Position numbers and translations under genes: made by a program. A stretch of DNA of 38,820 bases from Opitutales bacterium (GTDB taxonomy: Bacteria > Verrucomicrobiota > Verrucomicrobiia > Opitutales > UBA2987). How positions within the stretch are numbered: the first letter of the stretch is position 1; every line of letters starts with the position of its first letter. Below, piece by piece: positions 17,976-25,583 of the stretch. Location of the stretch: positions 1-38,820 of the forward strand of contig JAJFLU010000055.1 in assembly GCA_021772515.1 (NCBI GenBank). The letters run 5' to 3'. The notes beneath the pieces are model-generated. The model was not told the origin of the DNA. It ran no database searches and worked only from the letters and a program-made list of their open reading frames with translations.

Positions 17976-18926
17976 TCACCTGTTGGCGCGGGCCGTCCAG
18001 AGGCGGAGGGAGGCGAGGAGGAAGAATTCGAGAGCTGCGCCGTCTGCGAGGTTGACTTCGACGAGTCCGGCGACTTTTTCGAGGTTTTTGATGGCTCCGG
18101 CGAGGGCGTCGATGGGGACATCGTTGCGGGTTTTTCCGTCATCGATGACAAATGATCGGGTCTGGTTTTCGATTTCGCGAAACAGACGCTGGCGGATGCC
18201 TTTGGACAAACCCGATTTTGACGCTTCGGTTTCCTCATCGGTCATGCCGACGGGGAGGTTATCTTTTTCATCCTTCCAGGCGGAATCGGCCAAGGTTTTT
18301 TGCAGGGCCAGAAAGCGGCCGACGAGACCATAAAGAGCCAAAACCATGTCGGCCTTCCCCTTACTCGTGCGGGGACCGTTGACGAGATTCGCGAGCCAAT
18401 TTTTGTAGTCGTCGAGCCAGGATTGCCAATCCTCGTCGGCCAGCAGGTCGATTTCCACCGGCAGGCGAAAGCTGAATGCCCTGCTGCGGATGGTATCGAG
18501 GAGGTTGTAGGGGCGGGTGGTCAGCAGGAGGATATTGGTATCGGCAGGGGGCTCTTCGAGAGTTTTTAAAAAGGCATTGGCGGAGGCGATATTCATTCTC
18601 TCGGCCTCGTAAATGATGGCCACTTTACGCGATCCCTGACTGGGGGAATGCTGGATGGCCCGGATCAGCTCACGTGTGGCATCGATGCGGATTTGGCGGG
18701 CCTTGTGGGAGGGGCGCAGGGTGAACAAGTCGGGATGCCCGGAGACACCGGCGGGGTTTTCCAGCAAAACACCCGCTAATGCTAGGGCAACTTCCTCCAG
18801 CGTGGCGAGGCTTCTGCCGTGCAGGAGAATGCCGTGGGCGAGGCGATTTTTTTCGAGAGAACGCTGGAGGACTTTTACCGGACGGCAGGAGCGAAGCGGC
18901 TCACCCAATGCGTTCTCTAAGTTCAT
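17976..18926 (-). CDS. holB: DNA polymerase III subunit delta' (clamp loader)
   Basis: A 316-residue AAA+ protein matching the delta-prime clamp-loader subunit. The N-terminus (RLAHGILLHGRSLATLEEVA) takes the P-loop position but has no functional Walker A, as is usual for delta-prime. Later come KVAIIYEAERMNIASANAF, LKTLEEPPADTNILLLT and the SRC-like arginine motif, here TIRSRAFSF, with Ala replacing the usual Cys. The C-terminal half is the helical collar domain. It starts at 18926, inside the end of tmk (26-base overlap), so the two genes are translationally coupled, a common pairing in bacteria. Confidence 0.85.
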   Translation of the reverse strand: MNLENALGEPLRSCRPVKVLQRSLEKNRLAHGILLHGRSLATLEEVALALAGVLLENPAGVSGHPDLFTLRPSHKARQIRIDATRELIRAIQHSPSQGSRKVAIIYEAERMNIASANAFLKTLEEPPADTNILLLTTRPYNLLDTIRSRAFSFRLPVEIDLLADEDWQSWLDDYKNWLANLVNGPRTSKGKADMVLALYGLVGRFLALQKTLADSAWKDEKDNLPVGMTDEETEASKSGLSKGIRQRLFREIENQTRSFVIDDGKTRNDVPIDALAGAIKNLEKVAGLVEVNLADGAALEFFLLASLRLWTARANR

Positions 18927-19656
18927 TCCAGAGTTTGTCCTCTATCCATTTACGGGATCTCTTGCCGTCCACGACGATAAAACGCTCCGGGAGGGCTTTG
19001 GCCAGAAGCAGGTAACCCTCACGCACTTTATGGTAAAAATCGATCGTCTCGCCTTCCATTCGATCGGGCAAATCGGTTGTGCGGTGTTTTATGCGGGCAA
19101 ATCCGGTCTGGGCGGGGATATCGAGGACGATGGTTATGTCGGGCATGATATTACCCACCGCAAAGGCGTTGATTATGTGGACCGGCTCGGCGGAAATCTG
19201 CCGCCCGACTCCTTGGTAAACCGTGGTGGAGTCGAGAAAGCGGTCACAGAGAATTATTTTACCTTTATCCAGAGCAGGGGCGATAACCTCGCGGACCAAT
19301 TGAGCCCGGCTGGCGGCAAAGAGAAGCAGCTCGGCCTCCGGTGTGATTTTGGTATTGGGCGAAGCATGCTTGAGGAGGTGCCGAATCTCTTCCCCGACAT
19401 CGGTTCCCCCCGGCTCACGAGTGCATACGACATCGAGCCCGGCATTCTCAAACAATGTGGATATGCGGCTGATTTGAGTAGTTTTCCCGCTACCCTCGGA
19501 GCCCTCGAAGGTGATCAAAATCCCGCGCCTTTTCTTTTGTTTGGGCGTCTTTTTAGCTTTAGCTTTTGCCTTCTTTTTTGCGGTGGCACGGCTGCTGGTT
19601 GATTTCACGGCTGCTTTTTTAGCCGTTTTGGTGACAGTTTTTTTTCTTGGTGGCAT
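18901..19656 (-). CDS. tmk: Thymidylate kinase with long basic N-terminal tail
   Basis: A dTMP kinase for dTTP synthesis. The core begins near residue 45 with ILITFEGSEGSGKTTQI (P-loop, residues 52-60). It is followed by CTREPGGTDVGEEIR, CDRFLDSTTVYQGVGR (the DR-x-x-x-S-T motif) and the lid region with RIKHRTTDLPDRME. The first 44 residues are an unusual Lys/Ala/Arg/Thr-rich tail (KKTVTKTAKKAAVK and similar), resembling the histone H1-like tails of some bacterial DNA-binding proteins. Typical Tmk is about 205-215 residues; this one has 251 because of the tail. A downstream ATG is not well placed, so the tail is probably real. It precedes and overlaps holB. Confidence 0.9.
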   Translation of the reverse strand: MPPRKKTVTKTAKKAAVKSTSSRATAKKKAKAKAKKTPKQKKRRGILITFEGSEGSGKTTQISRISTLFENAGLDVVCTREPGGTDVGEEIRHLLKHASPNTKITPEAELLLFAASRAQLVREVIAPALDKGKIILCDRFLDSTTVYQGVGRQISAEPVHIINAFAVGNIMPDITIVLDIPAQTGFARIKHRTTDLPDRMEGETIDFYHKVREGYLLLAKALPERFIVVDGKRSRKWIEDKLWNELRERIG

Positions 19657-19763
19657 GTTCTTGGTAAATTTTTTCAGTAAAAGACTTTAAAAAACTATGG
19701 AATCACAGACCGGCAGACCAATCAACAGAAATCCAAAAAATTCGGTGGGCAATTTACAGCTTC

Positions 19764-20879
19764 TCAGGGGGAGTTGCGGATAAAATTTTCGATTTCCAAA
19801 AGAGAAGGGCTTTTGCCGTTGCTGACATAATACCCGGAAGTCGCCACTGCCACAGTGAGGCATGCTGGTGGGCTCATACCAATTACTTGGGCGGTTGCAT
19901 ATCCGGCGTTGAAGTGATCTCCGGCCCCGGTTTCTATGACGGGATTTTTCTCGTATGGCCCCGGTGTCCACCAGGCATCTCCTTTTTCGGCGCAGACTGC
20001 GGAATCCCTCGGGTGAATGACAACCGTGGGTATGTCCAGTTTATGGCAGAGGCGGAGGGCCATGCTTTTGAGGCCCTCTTCGTTAATTTCGACAGGTTCA
20101 TTTCCGGTCAGTTGAAAAATCCTTTGGGCCTCCTTGAGGTTCAGCCCCAATGTGACATGGCCGTGGTGGGAAAACCGTTTGATTGTCGCCAAAACGCTTT
20201 GGATATCGCCATCGGTTCGCTTTTCGGGGTCGGCCAGGTCGATGAAAAAATAACGTCCACTTTCTTTTGGCCCGAGATTTGGGAGGATTTTTTCGATGAT
20301 GGCGGCATAAATCGAAGTCATTTGCGGAATCATGGTCCAATTGACCAAAGCCAGCAGATCGGCACGTGAGATAGCGTCGATAAAATGACCCTCCCCGACG
20401 GTTTTCAAAATCTTCTGGAAGTCGATTTCATCCAGACACGCGGTTTCCCCGAGCATGATTTTTCCGTCCTCGAATTCGATCGCGGTGGTCAAGCCCGGTT
20501 GGCAAAGAGAAACGGCATCGGTTCTTTTGGCGAAATCCTCGAAAACCGGATGGACCTGAGGAGTTCCGAGTGAACCGATATATTTCACCTGCATACCGGC
20601 TTCGAGAAGGGCATGGGCAGTAATCGGACCGTTGCCACCGAGTTTTTCCTTCTGCTGGACAAGCTCGATATTGGTGCTTTTCCCGGCCGCTGCCCCGATG
20701 CGTGCGGCAAATTGTTCGATGGTGGAAATTCGCTGGAAATTATTGCCCCGCCCCTGTCGGCGGTCTACGGCAGCCATAATTTTGTCGATAAAACCATCGA
20801 AACCGACCAGCGCGTGCTTACCCGAAAGAACGCCGATTTTTCCAGCCAATTCTTCGAGGGTTTTGGATTTAAATTTCAT
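19764..20879 (-). CDS. PfkB-family carbohydrate/nucleoside kinase
   Basis: A 371-residue ribokinase-like kinase of the PfkB family. It has the glycine motif KEKLGGNGPITAHALLEAG (substrate side) and the C-terminal ATP-site/catalytic motif ETGAGDHFNAGYATA, whose Asp is the catalytic base. ALVGFDGFIDKI at the N-terminus replaces the more common G-x-x-x-x-D opening. It is longer than typical ribokinase (about 310) because of extra segments around residues 150-230. The substrate cannot be read from the sequence. It lies upstream of tmk on the same strand with a 107-base gap and diverges from the tolQ-type gene. Confidence 0.8.
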   Translation of the reverse strand: MKFKSKTLEELAGKIGVLSGKHALVGFDGFIDKIMAAVDRRQGRGNNFQRISTIEQFAARIGAAAGKSTNIELVQQKEKLGGNGPITAHALLEAGMQVKYIGSLGTPQVHPVFEDFAKRTDAVSLCQPGLTTAIEFEDGKIMLGETACLDEIDFQKILKTVGEGHFIDAISRADLLALVNWTMIPQMTSIYAAIIEKILPNLGPKESGRYFFIDLADPEKRTDGDIQSVLATIKRFSHHGHVTLGLNLKEAQRIFQLTGNEPVEINEEGLKSMALRLCHKLDIPTVVIHPRDSAVCAEKGDAWWTPGPYEKNPVIETGAGDHFNAGYATAQVIGMSPPACLTVAVATSGYYVSNGKSPSLLEIENFIRNSP

Positions 20880-21099
20880 AATATAGGTGTTGGCGGTGAT
20901 TTAATATCAATATTAAGAAACTGCTCCCGTGGACGGCAATCTTTTATGAACGTTCTCTTGGAATATGGCCAGAAAAGAGGCACGGATAATTGGTTCAACA
21001 AAAAATTGAGCAAGAAGTGGATTGATGTTTGCCAAAGAGGGCTGCTCTTATCGTTATAGGTGGGATTAAGGAACAGATAATGACTGGAAAGGTCTTAGC

Positions 21100-21837
21100 G
21101 TGGCAATGATTTCAGGAACCGGTGTTTTGCCTTTGTTGGCGGCTCTCGGAGGGTCGGGAGTGTGGACTTATTTTCAACATTCCAACCTTGCCGGAAAGTG
21201 TATTGTGGTCGCATTGCTGTTTTTTAGCCTCTTGGCATGGACGGTGATGATCGGAAAATATCTCGAGCTTTCGCGTTTGAGGGAGTTTAACCGAATTCTG
21301 GAAAAAAGGCTTGGTGAGTCTCTGACGGCTCTGCATATGGAACGCCCGTTTTGGCAGGACGCCCGTGGCCCCTACGCCGATCTCATGCGGAGCGCGGTGC
21401 ATGCCTACTACCGCATCGAATCCGGGAGAGGCTCAAAAACCGCCCGCATCGGGCATGTCGAAAATGCCTTGCAAAGGGCGGTGGCAAGGGTCGCCATCAC
21501 CTATGAAGGCAAAATGGTTTTGCTAGGATCGATTGTAACGGGGGCTCCGTTTTTGGGGTTATTGGGCACGGTGTGGGGCGTCATGGATGCCTTTGGGAGT
21601 ATCGCTTTAAAAAACACGGCCAGTATTCAAAGCCTTGCGCCGGGGGTTTCGGGTGCGCTACTCACGACCGTGGCCGCATTGCTCGTGGCGATCCCATCTG
21701 TGTTTGGTTACAATTACTTACTCACGCAGACGAAAATCGCCATCACGGAAGTGGAAAACTTTGCCAGTTCGCTGGCTGATCGGATCGAAATCGAAGCCTT
21801 CGATGAGGAAAGTGATCCAGAGCCCGACGAAGATTGA
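21100..21837 (+). CDS. tolQ: TolQ/ExbB/MotA-type proton channel protein
   Basis: A 245-residue inner-membrane protein of the MotA/TolQ/ExbB family, the stator that uses the proton gradient. It has a first helix near residues 32-50 (CIVVALLFFSLLAWTVMIG), a large cytoplasmic loop, and the conserved pair of helices with GAPFLGLLGTVWGVMDAF and PGVSGALLTTVAALLVAIP. The GTG at 21100 is preceded by GGAAAGG at suitable spacing; an ATG two codons later is the alternative. The gene opens an operon with tolR- and tolA-type genes. No tolB or pal follows. The choice of TolQ over ExbB rests on the TolA-like third gene. Confidence 0.87.
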   Translation: MAMISGTGVLPLLAALGGSGVWTYFQHSNLAGKCIVVALLFFSLLAWTVMIGKYLELSRLREFNRILEKRLGESLTALHMERPFWQDARGPYADLMRSAVHAYYRIESGRGSKTARIGHVENALQRAVARVAITYEGKMVLLGSIVTGAPFLGLLGTVWGVMDAFGSIALKNTASIQSLAPGVSGALLTTVAALLVAIPSVFGYNYLLTQTKIAITEVENFASSLADRIEIEAFDEESDPEPDED

Positions 21838-21859
21838 AACTTGTAATGAAAAAGTCCTG

Positions 21860-22285
21860 ATGGCCCGCACATTTCATCGAAAAGAACGCCTCAGCGCGTT
21901 GTCCGAGATCAATGTCACCCCCCTGATCGATCTGGCCTTCGCGCTGCTGATTATTTTTATGATAACGGCGCCCCTTCTGGAGCAATCAATCTCGCTCGAA
22001 CTGCCCATCGAGACTCCCAAAAACCAGGGACAATCATCCGAGCCCCGATTTCAAACCATCTCCATCGACGGTGAGGGAACCTATTATTGGAATGCCGATG
22101 CGGTGACCTTGGCCGAGCTATCGGGATTGCTTGAAAATTTATCCTCCCAACCGGTGCCTCCGGTTCTCAATATCAGGGCCGATGCCAGTTTGCCCTATCA
22201 AAAGGTCATCACCCTGATCGACCTGATTCAGAAAACCAATTTGTCTGAAATCAGTCTGGACACAAAAGCGGATAATACGAAGTGA
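21860..22285 (+). CDS. tolR: TolR/ExbD-type protein
   Basis: A 141-residue TolR/ExbD protein: basic N-terminus (MARTFHRKERLSAL), the membrane helix with the proton-accepting Asp (INVTPLIDLAFALLIIFMIT) and a periplasmic domain. The long frame upstream of 21860 only overlaps the tolQ gene in another phase, so the ATG at 21860, where the family's conserved start appears, is taken as the true start. It begins 22 bases after tolQ ends, and its TGA overlaps the following GTG by 4 bases (GTGA). Function: transmits proton-driven motion from TolQ to the TolA-like protein. Confidence 0.88.
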   Translation: MARTFHRKERLSALSEINVTPLIDLAFALLIIFMITAPLLEQSISLELPIETPKNQGQSSEPRFQTISIDGEGTYYWNADAVTLAELSGLLENLSSQPVPPVLNIRADASLPYQKVITLIDLIQKTNLSEISLDTKADNTK

Positions 22286-23052
22286 GCAATCAATCTAAAA
22301 AGGGATTCTACTACTCAGCCCTGCTTCATGGCGTGGTCTTTCTTTTAATGGCGGCGGGAACCCTGTTGAGCACTTTACTAAAACGCCCCGAGCCGCCTCA
22401 CGTTTTTCGTTTGTCGCCCCCGCCGTTGACCGATTCGAGGAAAAATGCGGTCCCTTTGGCAGAAATCGAGCCCATGCGTTTGCCGATGGACCTTCCGGCT
22501 CTGGAAACTGCGCCTCCTTTACCAAAACCCAAGCCGGTAAGGAAACCGGTTGTGGTGGAAAAGAAACCGGAGGCCAAGGCCATGTCCCATGACCAGTTTG
22601 TAAAAAATTACTCCAACCCCAAACCGGTAAAAAAGAAAAACCCGACGACACGTAATAACCCACCGCCGACGGTGATTCCGATCGATGTTTCCGGGGTCGC
22701 AGAGGAACTCACGAGGAATCTCTCCGCATCGAATTCAACGGCGGATAGCGCTGAAGTCGGCGTTCCAGAAATGGATCGGGTTGAATTGCAGGCCTTTCAA
22801 GACCAAGTTTACGGCCTTCTCGACAGAGTCTGGAAAAAGCCGCAAAATCTATCCGGTGACCAATACACGGCGACCGTCCGTTTTGTCGTGACCGAAGAAG
22901 GCCGGATACTGTTTCGTGAATTTTTGCGGGAATCCGGTAATGAGCTATTTGACACATCCGTTAAAAACGCATTCTCATCGGCGGGAACCACGGGCAATCC
23001 GCCGGGGGGCCAATCGATTCAAATGACGTTGACATTCCGATTGACGGATTAA
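22282..23052 (+). CDS. tolA: TolA/TonB-like energy-transducing protein
   Basis: A 256-residue protein with a single N-terminal membrane helix (YYSALLHGVVFLLMAAGTLL) and a long Pro/Lys-rich periplasmic linker with PLPKPKPVRKPVVVEKK near residues 80-95. The C-terminal domain (about 165-256) contains YGLLDRVWKKPQNLSGDQ and TVRFVVTEEGRI, the TonB/TolA C-terminal pattern. It starts with GTG 22282, translationally coupled to tolR. It should span the periplasm and contact outer-membrane partners. Whether it behaves as TolA (envelope integrity, division) or TonB (nutrient uptake) cannot be settled without a TolB/Pal gene nearby. Confidence 0.8.
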   Translation: MSNQSKKGFYYSALLHGVVFLLMAAGTLLSTLLKRPEPPHVFRLSPPPLTDSRKNAVPLAEIEPMRLPMDLPALETAPPLPKPKPVRKPVVVEKKPEAKAMSHDQFVKNYSNPKPVKKKNPTTRNNPPPTVIPIDVSGVAEELTRNLSASNSTADSAEVGVPEMDRVELQAFQDQVYGLLDRVWKKPQNLSGDQYTATVRFVVTEEGRILFREFLRESGNELFDTSVKNAFSSAGTTGNPPGGQSIQMTLTFRLTD

Positions 23053-23091
23053 CAGGCCGCGATACGCCAAACATCTTTCCTTTCTTTACCT

Positions 23092-24495
23092 ATGGACCTT
23101 TCAGGCAGTGAAATCCTACTCGTCGAGGACGAACCCCTGTTGCGCAAGCGATTGGCGGCGAGTTTGGGACGCTGGAATGCGGCGGTTGTCTCCGTGGGCA
23201 CGGTGGCGGACGCCCGCCGAGCCCTCAAGGATCTCTCCTTCGATTTTGCGCTGGTGGATATTAATCTTCCCGACGGGTTGGGTCTGGATTTGCTGAGGGA
23301 AAAGCGTTTTTCACCCAATACCGGTGTCGTCATAATGACCGCCGAAGATGGCGTAAAAGGGGCGGTGGAGGCAATGCGCCTCGGGGCCGGTGATTATTTG
23401 GGCAAACCCTTCGATCACGATGAGCTGCCCCTGGTTTTCGAGCGCAGCAGGCAGGTAAGAAAATCGGCCCGTTTGCGCGAATATCGGAAGCAGAGTGAAT
23501 CCCGGAAAAAGGAAATCTTTTTTTTCGGCGAGAGCCTGAGCGGTGTAAAAGAGCAATTGGGAAAAATTATCGAGGCTGACCGGCGATTGATGGAGGGGCT
23601 GCCCCCGGTGCTGATCGAAGGTGAGACCGGCACCGGCAAAACCTCCATTGCCCGCTGGCTGCATCAGGAAGGCCCACGATCGGATCAATCCCTGGTCGAG
23701 TTGAATTGCTCTTCGCTCCCCGAAAATCTGGCTGAATCCGAACTATTTGGTCACGAAAAAGGAGCCTTTACGGATGCCCGCAGCACCCGGATCGGCCTTT
23801 TTGAAGCCGCCGATGGGGGAACCCTTTTTCTCGACGAAATTCCCAGTCTCTCGGCAGCCATTCAGGCGAAAGTGTTGACGGCGATCGAAGACGGGAAAGT
23901 GAGAAGGGTGGGGGGGAACCGTGAGATATCCGTAAATGTGCGCCTCATTGCGGCCACCAATAAAGATTTGCGGCAATTATCCGACGCGGGCCTTTTTCGC
24001 GAGGATCTTTACCACCGGCTCGATCTTTTGCGACTGAGCATACCACCCTTGCGCGAGCGGGGCAGGGATATCGCCCGGTTTGCCGAACAGCTATTGAAGG
24101 GATTGGCCGAGCGTTATCGGGTAGATAAACCCGTTATTTCCAAAATCGGAGTCGATCGGCTGACCCGCTATCCCTGGCCCGGCAATGTGCGGGAATTAGC
24201 CCACGAACTGGAGCGTTCCATCGTGTTAGGGGATGGCCGGGAGCTTGATTTCGCGAGACTTGACGAGGAAACGGGGAGCCTCCCCCCGGCGATTGGTGGC
24301 GGGGAATCGCAGTCAACGGATTGGCTCAACGAGGATTGGGCAGTTCCGACAGAAGGGTTTGACCTCGAAGAGGCCATCGACCGTCTGATTGGTATCGCTT
24401 TGGAGCAGGCGGGGGGAAATGTATCGTCCGCCGCGCGGCTATTGGGTGTGAAACGCGATTATATCCGGTATCGACTTTCGGGCAAACACTCCTGA
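23092..24495 (+). CDS. Sigma-54-dependent response regulator (NtrC/ZraR type)
   Basis: A 467-residue three-domain regulator. The receiver domain has acidic residues E12/D13, phospho-acceptor D56 (LVDINLPDG) and K105. The central AAA+ domain has Walker A GETGTGKT (177-184), Walker B GGTLFLDEI (242-250) and an R-finger-containing FREDLYHRLDLL stretch. The C-terminal Fis-type helix-turn-helix is NVSSAARLLGVKRDYIRYRL. The sigma-54 contact loop reads GAFTDA (224-229) instead of the common GAFTGA; the key Thr is kept. It lies just upstream of a consensus sigma-54 promoter (24658-24675) and two genes before a histidine kinase (26806-28287), its likely partner. It should bind upstream of the promoter and open it when phosphorylated. 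Confidence 0.92.
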   Translation: MDLSGSEILLVEDEPLLRKRLAASLGRWNAAVVSVGTVADARRALKDLSFDFALVDINLPDGLGLDLLREKRFSPNTGVVIMTAEDGVKGAVEAMRLGAGDYLGKPFDHDELPLVFERSRQVRKSARLREYRKQSESRKKEIFFFGESLSGVKEQLGKIIEADRRLMEGLPPVLIEGETGTGKTSIARWLHQEGPRSDQSLVELNCSSLPENLAESELFGHEKGAFTDARSTRIGLFEAADGGTLFLDEIPSLSAAIQAKVLTAIEDGKVRRVGGNREISVNVRLIAATNKDLRQLSDAGLFREDLYHRLDLLRLSIPPLRERGRDIARFAEQLLKGLAERYRVDKPVISKIGVDRLTRYPWPGNVRELAHELERSIVLGDGRELDFARLDEETGSLPPAIGGGESQSTDWLNEDWAVPTEGFDLEEAIDRLIGIALEQAGGNVSSAARLLGVKRDYIRYRLSGKHS

Positions 24496-24513
24496 GAAAA
24501 AATCCTTCCGTCT

Positions 24514-24535
24514 TGGGGAATATTTCCCATTTTTT
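24514..24535 (+). terminator. Likely intrinsic terminator of the response-regulator gene
   Basis: TGGGGA and TTCCCA pair around the loop ATAT and are followed by six T residues (24530-24535), 18 bases after the stop codon. The stem is short (6 pairs, one G-T). It separates the regulator transcript from the sigma-54-driven unit downstream. Confidence 0.55.
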
Positions 24536-24539
24536 GGAT

Positions 24540-24603
24540 CAATTACTGCTGAATTGTTGGTAAATAATCCCCAATCGAAGGGAAGAACCGGGTTATTAAA
24601 CCC
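24540..24603 (+). promoter_or_regulatory. Candidate activator-binding inverted repeats
   Basis: Two dyads lie upstream of the sigma-54 promoter: CAATT-N7-AATTG (24540-24556) and GGGTT-ATTA-AACCC (24590-24603), about 55-120 bases before the -24 element. That is roughly where enhancer-type activators of the NtrC class bind. Either could be the site for the adjacent regulator. The evidence is symmetry and position only. Confidence 0.4.
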
Positions 24604-24657
24604 CATTGATATTCTATAAGTAAATGGATGTTAAGTATTTAAAGATTAAAATGAATA

Positions 24658-24675
24658 TTGGCACGCGCATTGCAT
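24658..24675 (+). promoter_or_regulatory. Sigma-54 (-24/-12) promoter
   Basis: TTGGCAC-N5-TTGCAT matches the sigma-54 consensus (TGGCAC-N5-TTGCW) at every key base: GG at 24660-24661 and GC at 24672-24673. The start of transcription should lie near 24685, giving a leader of about 55 bases before the ATG at 24740. It is the only perfect match I found in a gene-upstream position in the window. It lies between a sigma-54 activator gene and the periplasmic helical protein gene. Confidence 0.85.
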
Positions 24676-24739
24676 TAAGAATGGCAACGATTGACCAAGA
24701 ATTCACTAAAATATCAAAATCAAAAAAAGAAAAATAATC

Positions 24740-25345
24740 ATGAAAAAAACTATTAAACTCAGTTTAATACTGTTAATTGCAGGACTCCCTTTGGGGGGCT
24801 CTGTATTCGGGCAGGATGCCCCTGCCCCTGATGTAACGGATATGCAAAGACCCGAGCTTCCCGAGGAATTGAGGGGTAAAATCGATGTCTATCAGGCGGA
24901 AAAAGCGGCTCTGCGGACAGAGCTGCGAGAGACTCTGGCAGTTCTGGTGGAGCCAACCCGCGAAGAGGTTCGTGAGACTGTGCAGACTTTTCGGGAAGCA
25001 AATGCCGACCGCATTGCCGACCAGCGAGCATTGGCCGCAGAAATCAGGGTCGATTTGAAGGAAATTCGTGGAGATCGCCCCATTCCTCCTCACCGTCGTC
25101 CTCTCCCTCCTGAATTGGTAGTGAGGCGTGATGAGTTTATCGCCGAACGGCAGGCGCTGCGCCAGGAACGTCATGACTTTTTCGAGTCGATCAAGGACTT
25201 GACGGACGAAGAGCGCGAAGCTGCCATCCAGGCATTTCGTGAAGATCATCGGCAGCGCTTGCAGGAGCAAAAAGAACTTCGCCGTGACTTACGGGATCAA
25301 ATCCGTGATGGCGGAACCGATACGGGCACGGGAACCGGCGGTTGA
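24740..25345 (+). CDS. Periplasmic Arg/Glu-rich helical protein with tandem duplication
   Basis: A 201-residue exported protein. The signal peptide is MKKTIKLSLILLIAGLPLGG, with cleavage near VFGQ. After it come two related helical blocks of about 65 residues, roughly 45-110 and 125-190. They share a pattern of AxRxELRET or ERQALRQERH, then TREEVRETVQTFREANADRI against TDEEREAAIQAFREDHRQRL, then a closing RxDLKEIR or RRDLRDQIR. A Pro/His-rich linker (RPIPPHRRPLPPE) joins them, and a Thr/Gly tail ends the protein. Composition and position, downstream of a sigma-54 promoter beside a matching two-component pair, resemble periplasmic stress chaperones of the Spy/CpxP/ZraP kind, but I cannot show homology. 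It is probably strongly induced by the regulator encoded at 23092. Confidence 0.75.
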   Translation: MKKTIKLSLILLIAGLPLGGSVFGQDAPAPDVTDMQRPELPEELRGKIDVYQAEKAALRTELRETLAVLVEPTREEVRETVQTFREANADRIADQRALAAEIRVDLKEIRGDRPIPPHRRPLPPELVVRRDEFIAERQALRQERHDFFESIKDLTDEEREAAIQAFREDHRQRLQEQKELRRDLRDQIRDGGTDTGTGTGG

Positions 25346-25392
25346 TTACTATAAATTATTCAAAAAAACCGGTTGAGGGGTTAGCCGGTTAT

Positions 25393-25430
25393 GGCAGGCG
25401 GTCACATGGGGGCCGCCTGCCTCCTTTTTG
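25393..25430 (+). terminator. Strong intrinsic terminator after the helical protein gene
   Basis: GGCAGGCGG (25393-25401) pairs perfectly with CCGCCTGCC (25413-25421) around an 11-base loop and is followed by TCCTTTTTG. A second, weaker AACCGG/CCGGTT hairpin lies just upstream. This suggests that the sigma-54 transcript mainly ends here and that the barrel, kinase and propeller genes have their own promoter or depend on read-through. Confidence 0.85.
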
Positions 25431-25583
25431 AAAGTCACTGAAACATTCACAGTGATTTTCTGGTTTTACATTTATGCAAGCCGTATGTGGGGTACTGGCG
25501 GGCCAAATTTGGCTTTTTTCAATTAATTTTTGTCTCGGTACGTTTCCGTCGATAACTATCTATTAAAAGTAATTTCTATCTTT

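Noticed and set aside
18655..19602. A 315-codon plus-strand frame opposite tmk and holB.
   Set aside because: The minus-strand genes have P-loop and clamp-loader motifs; the plus-strand frame has none.
24740..25345. Direct assignment as ZraP.
   Set aside because: Context is similar but the sequence shows no clear ZraP signature, so only the analogy is kept.
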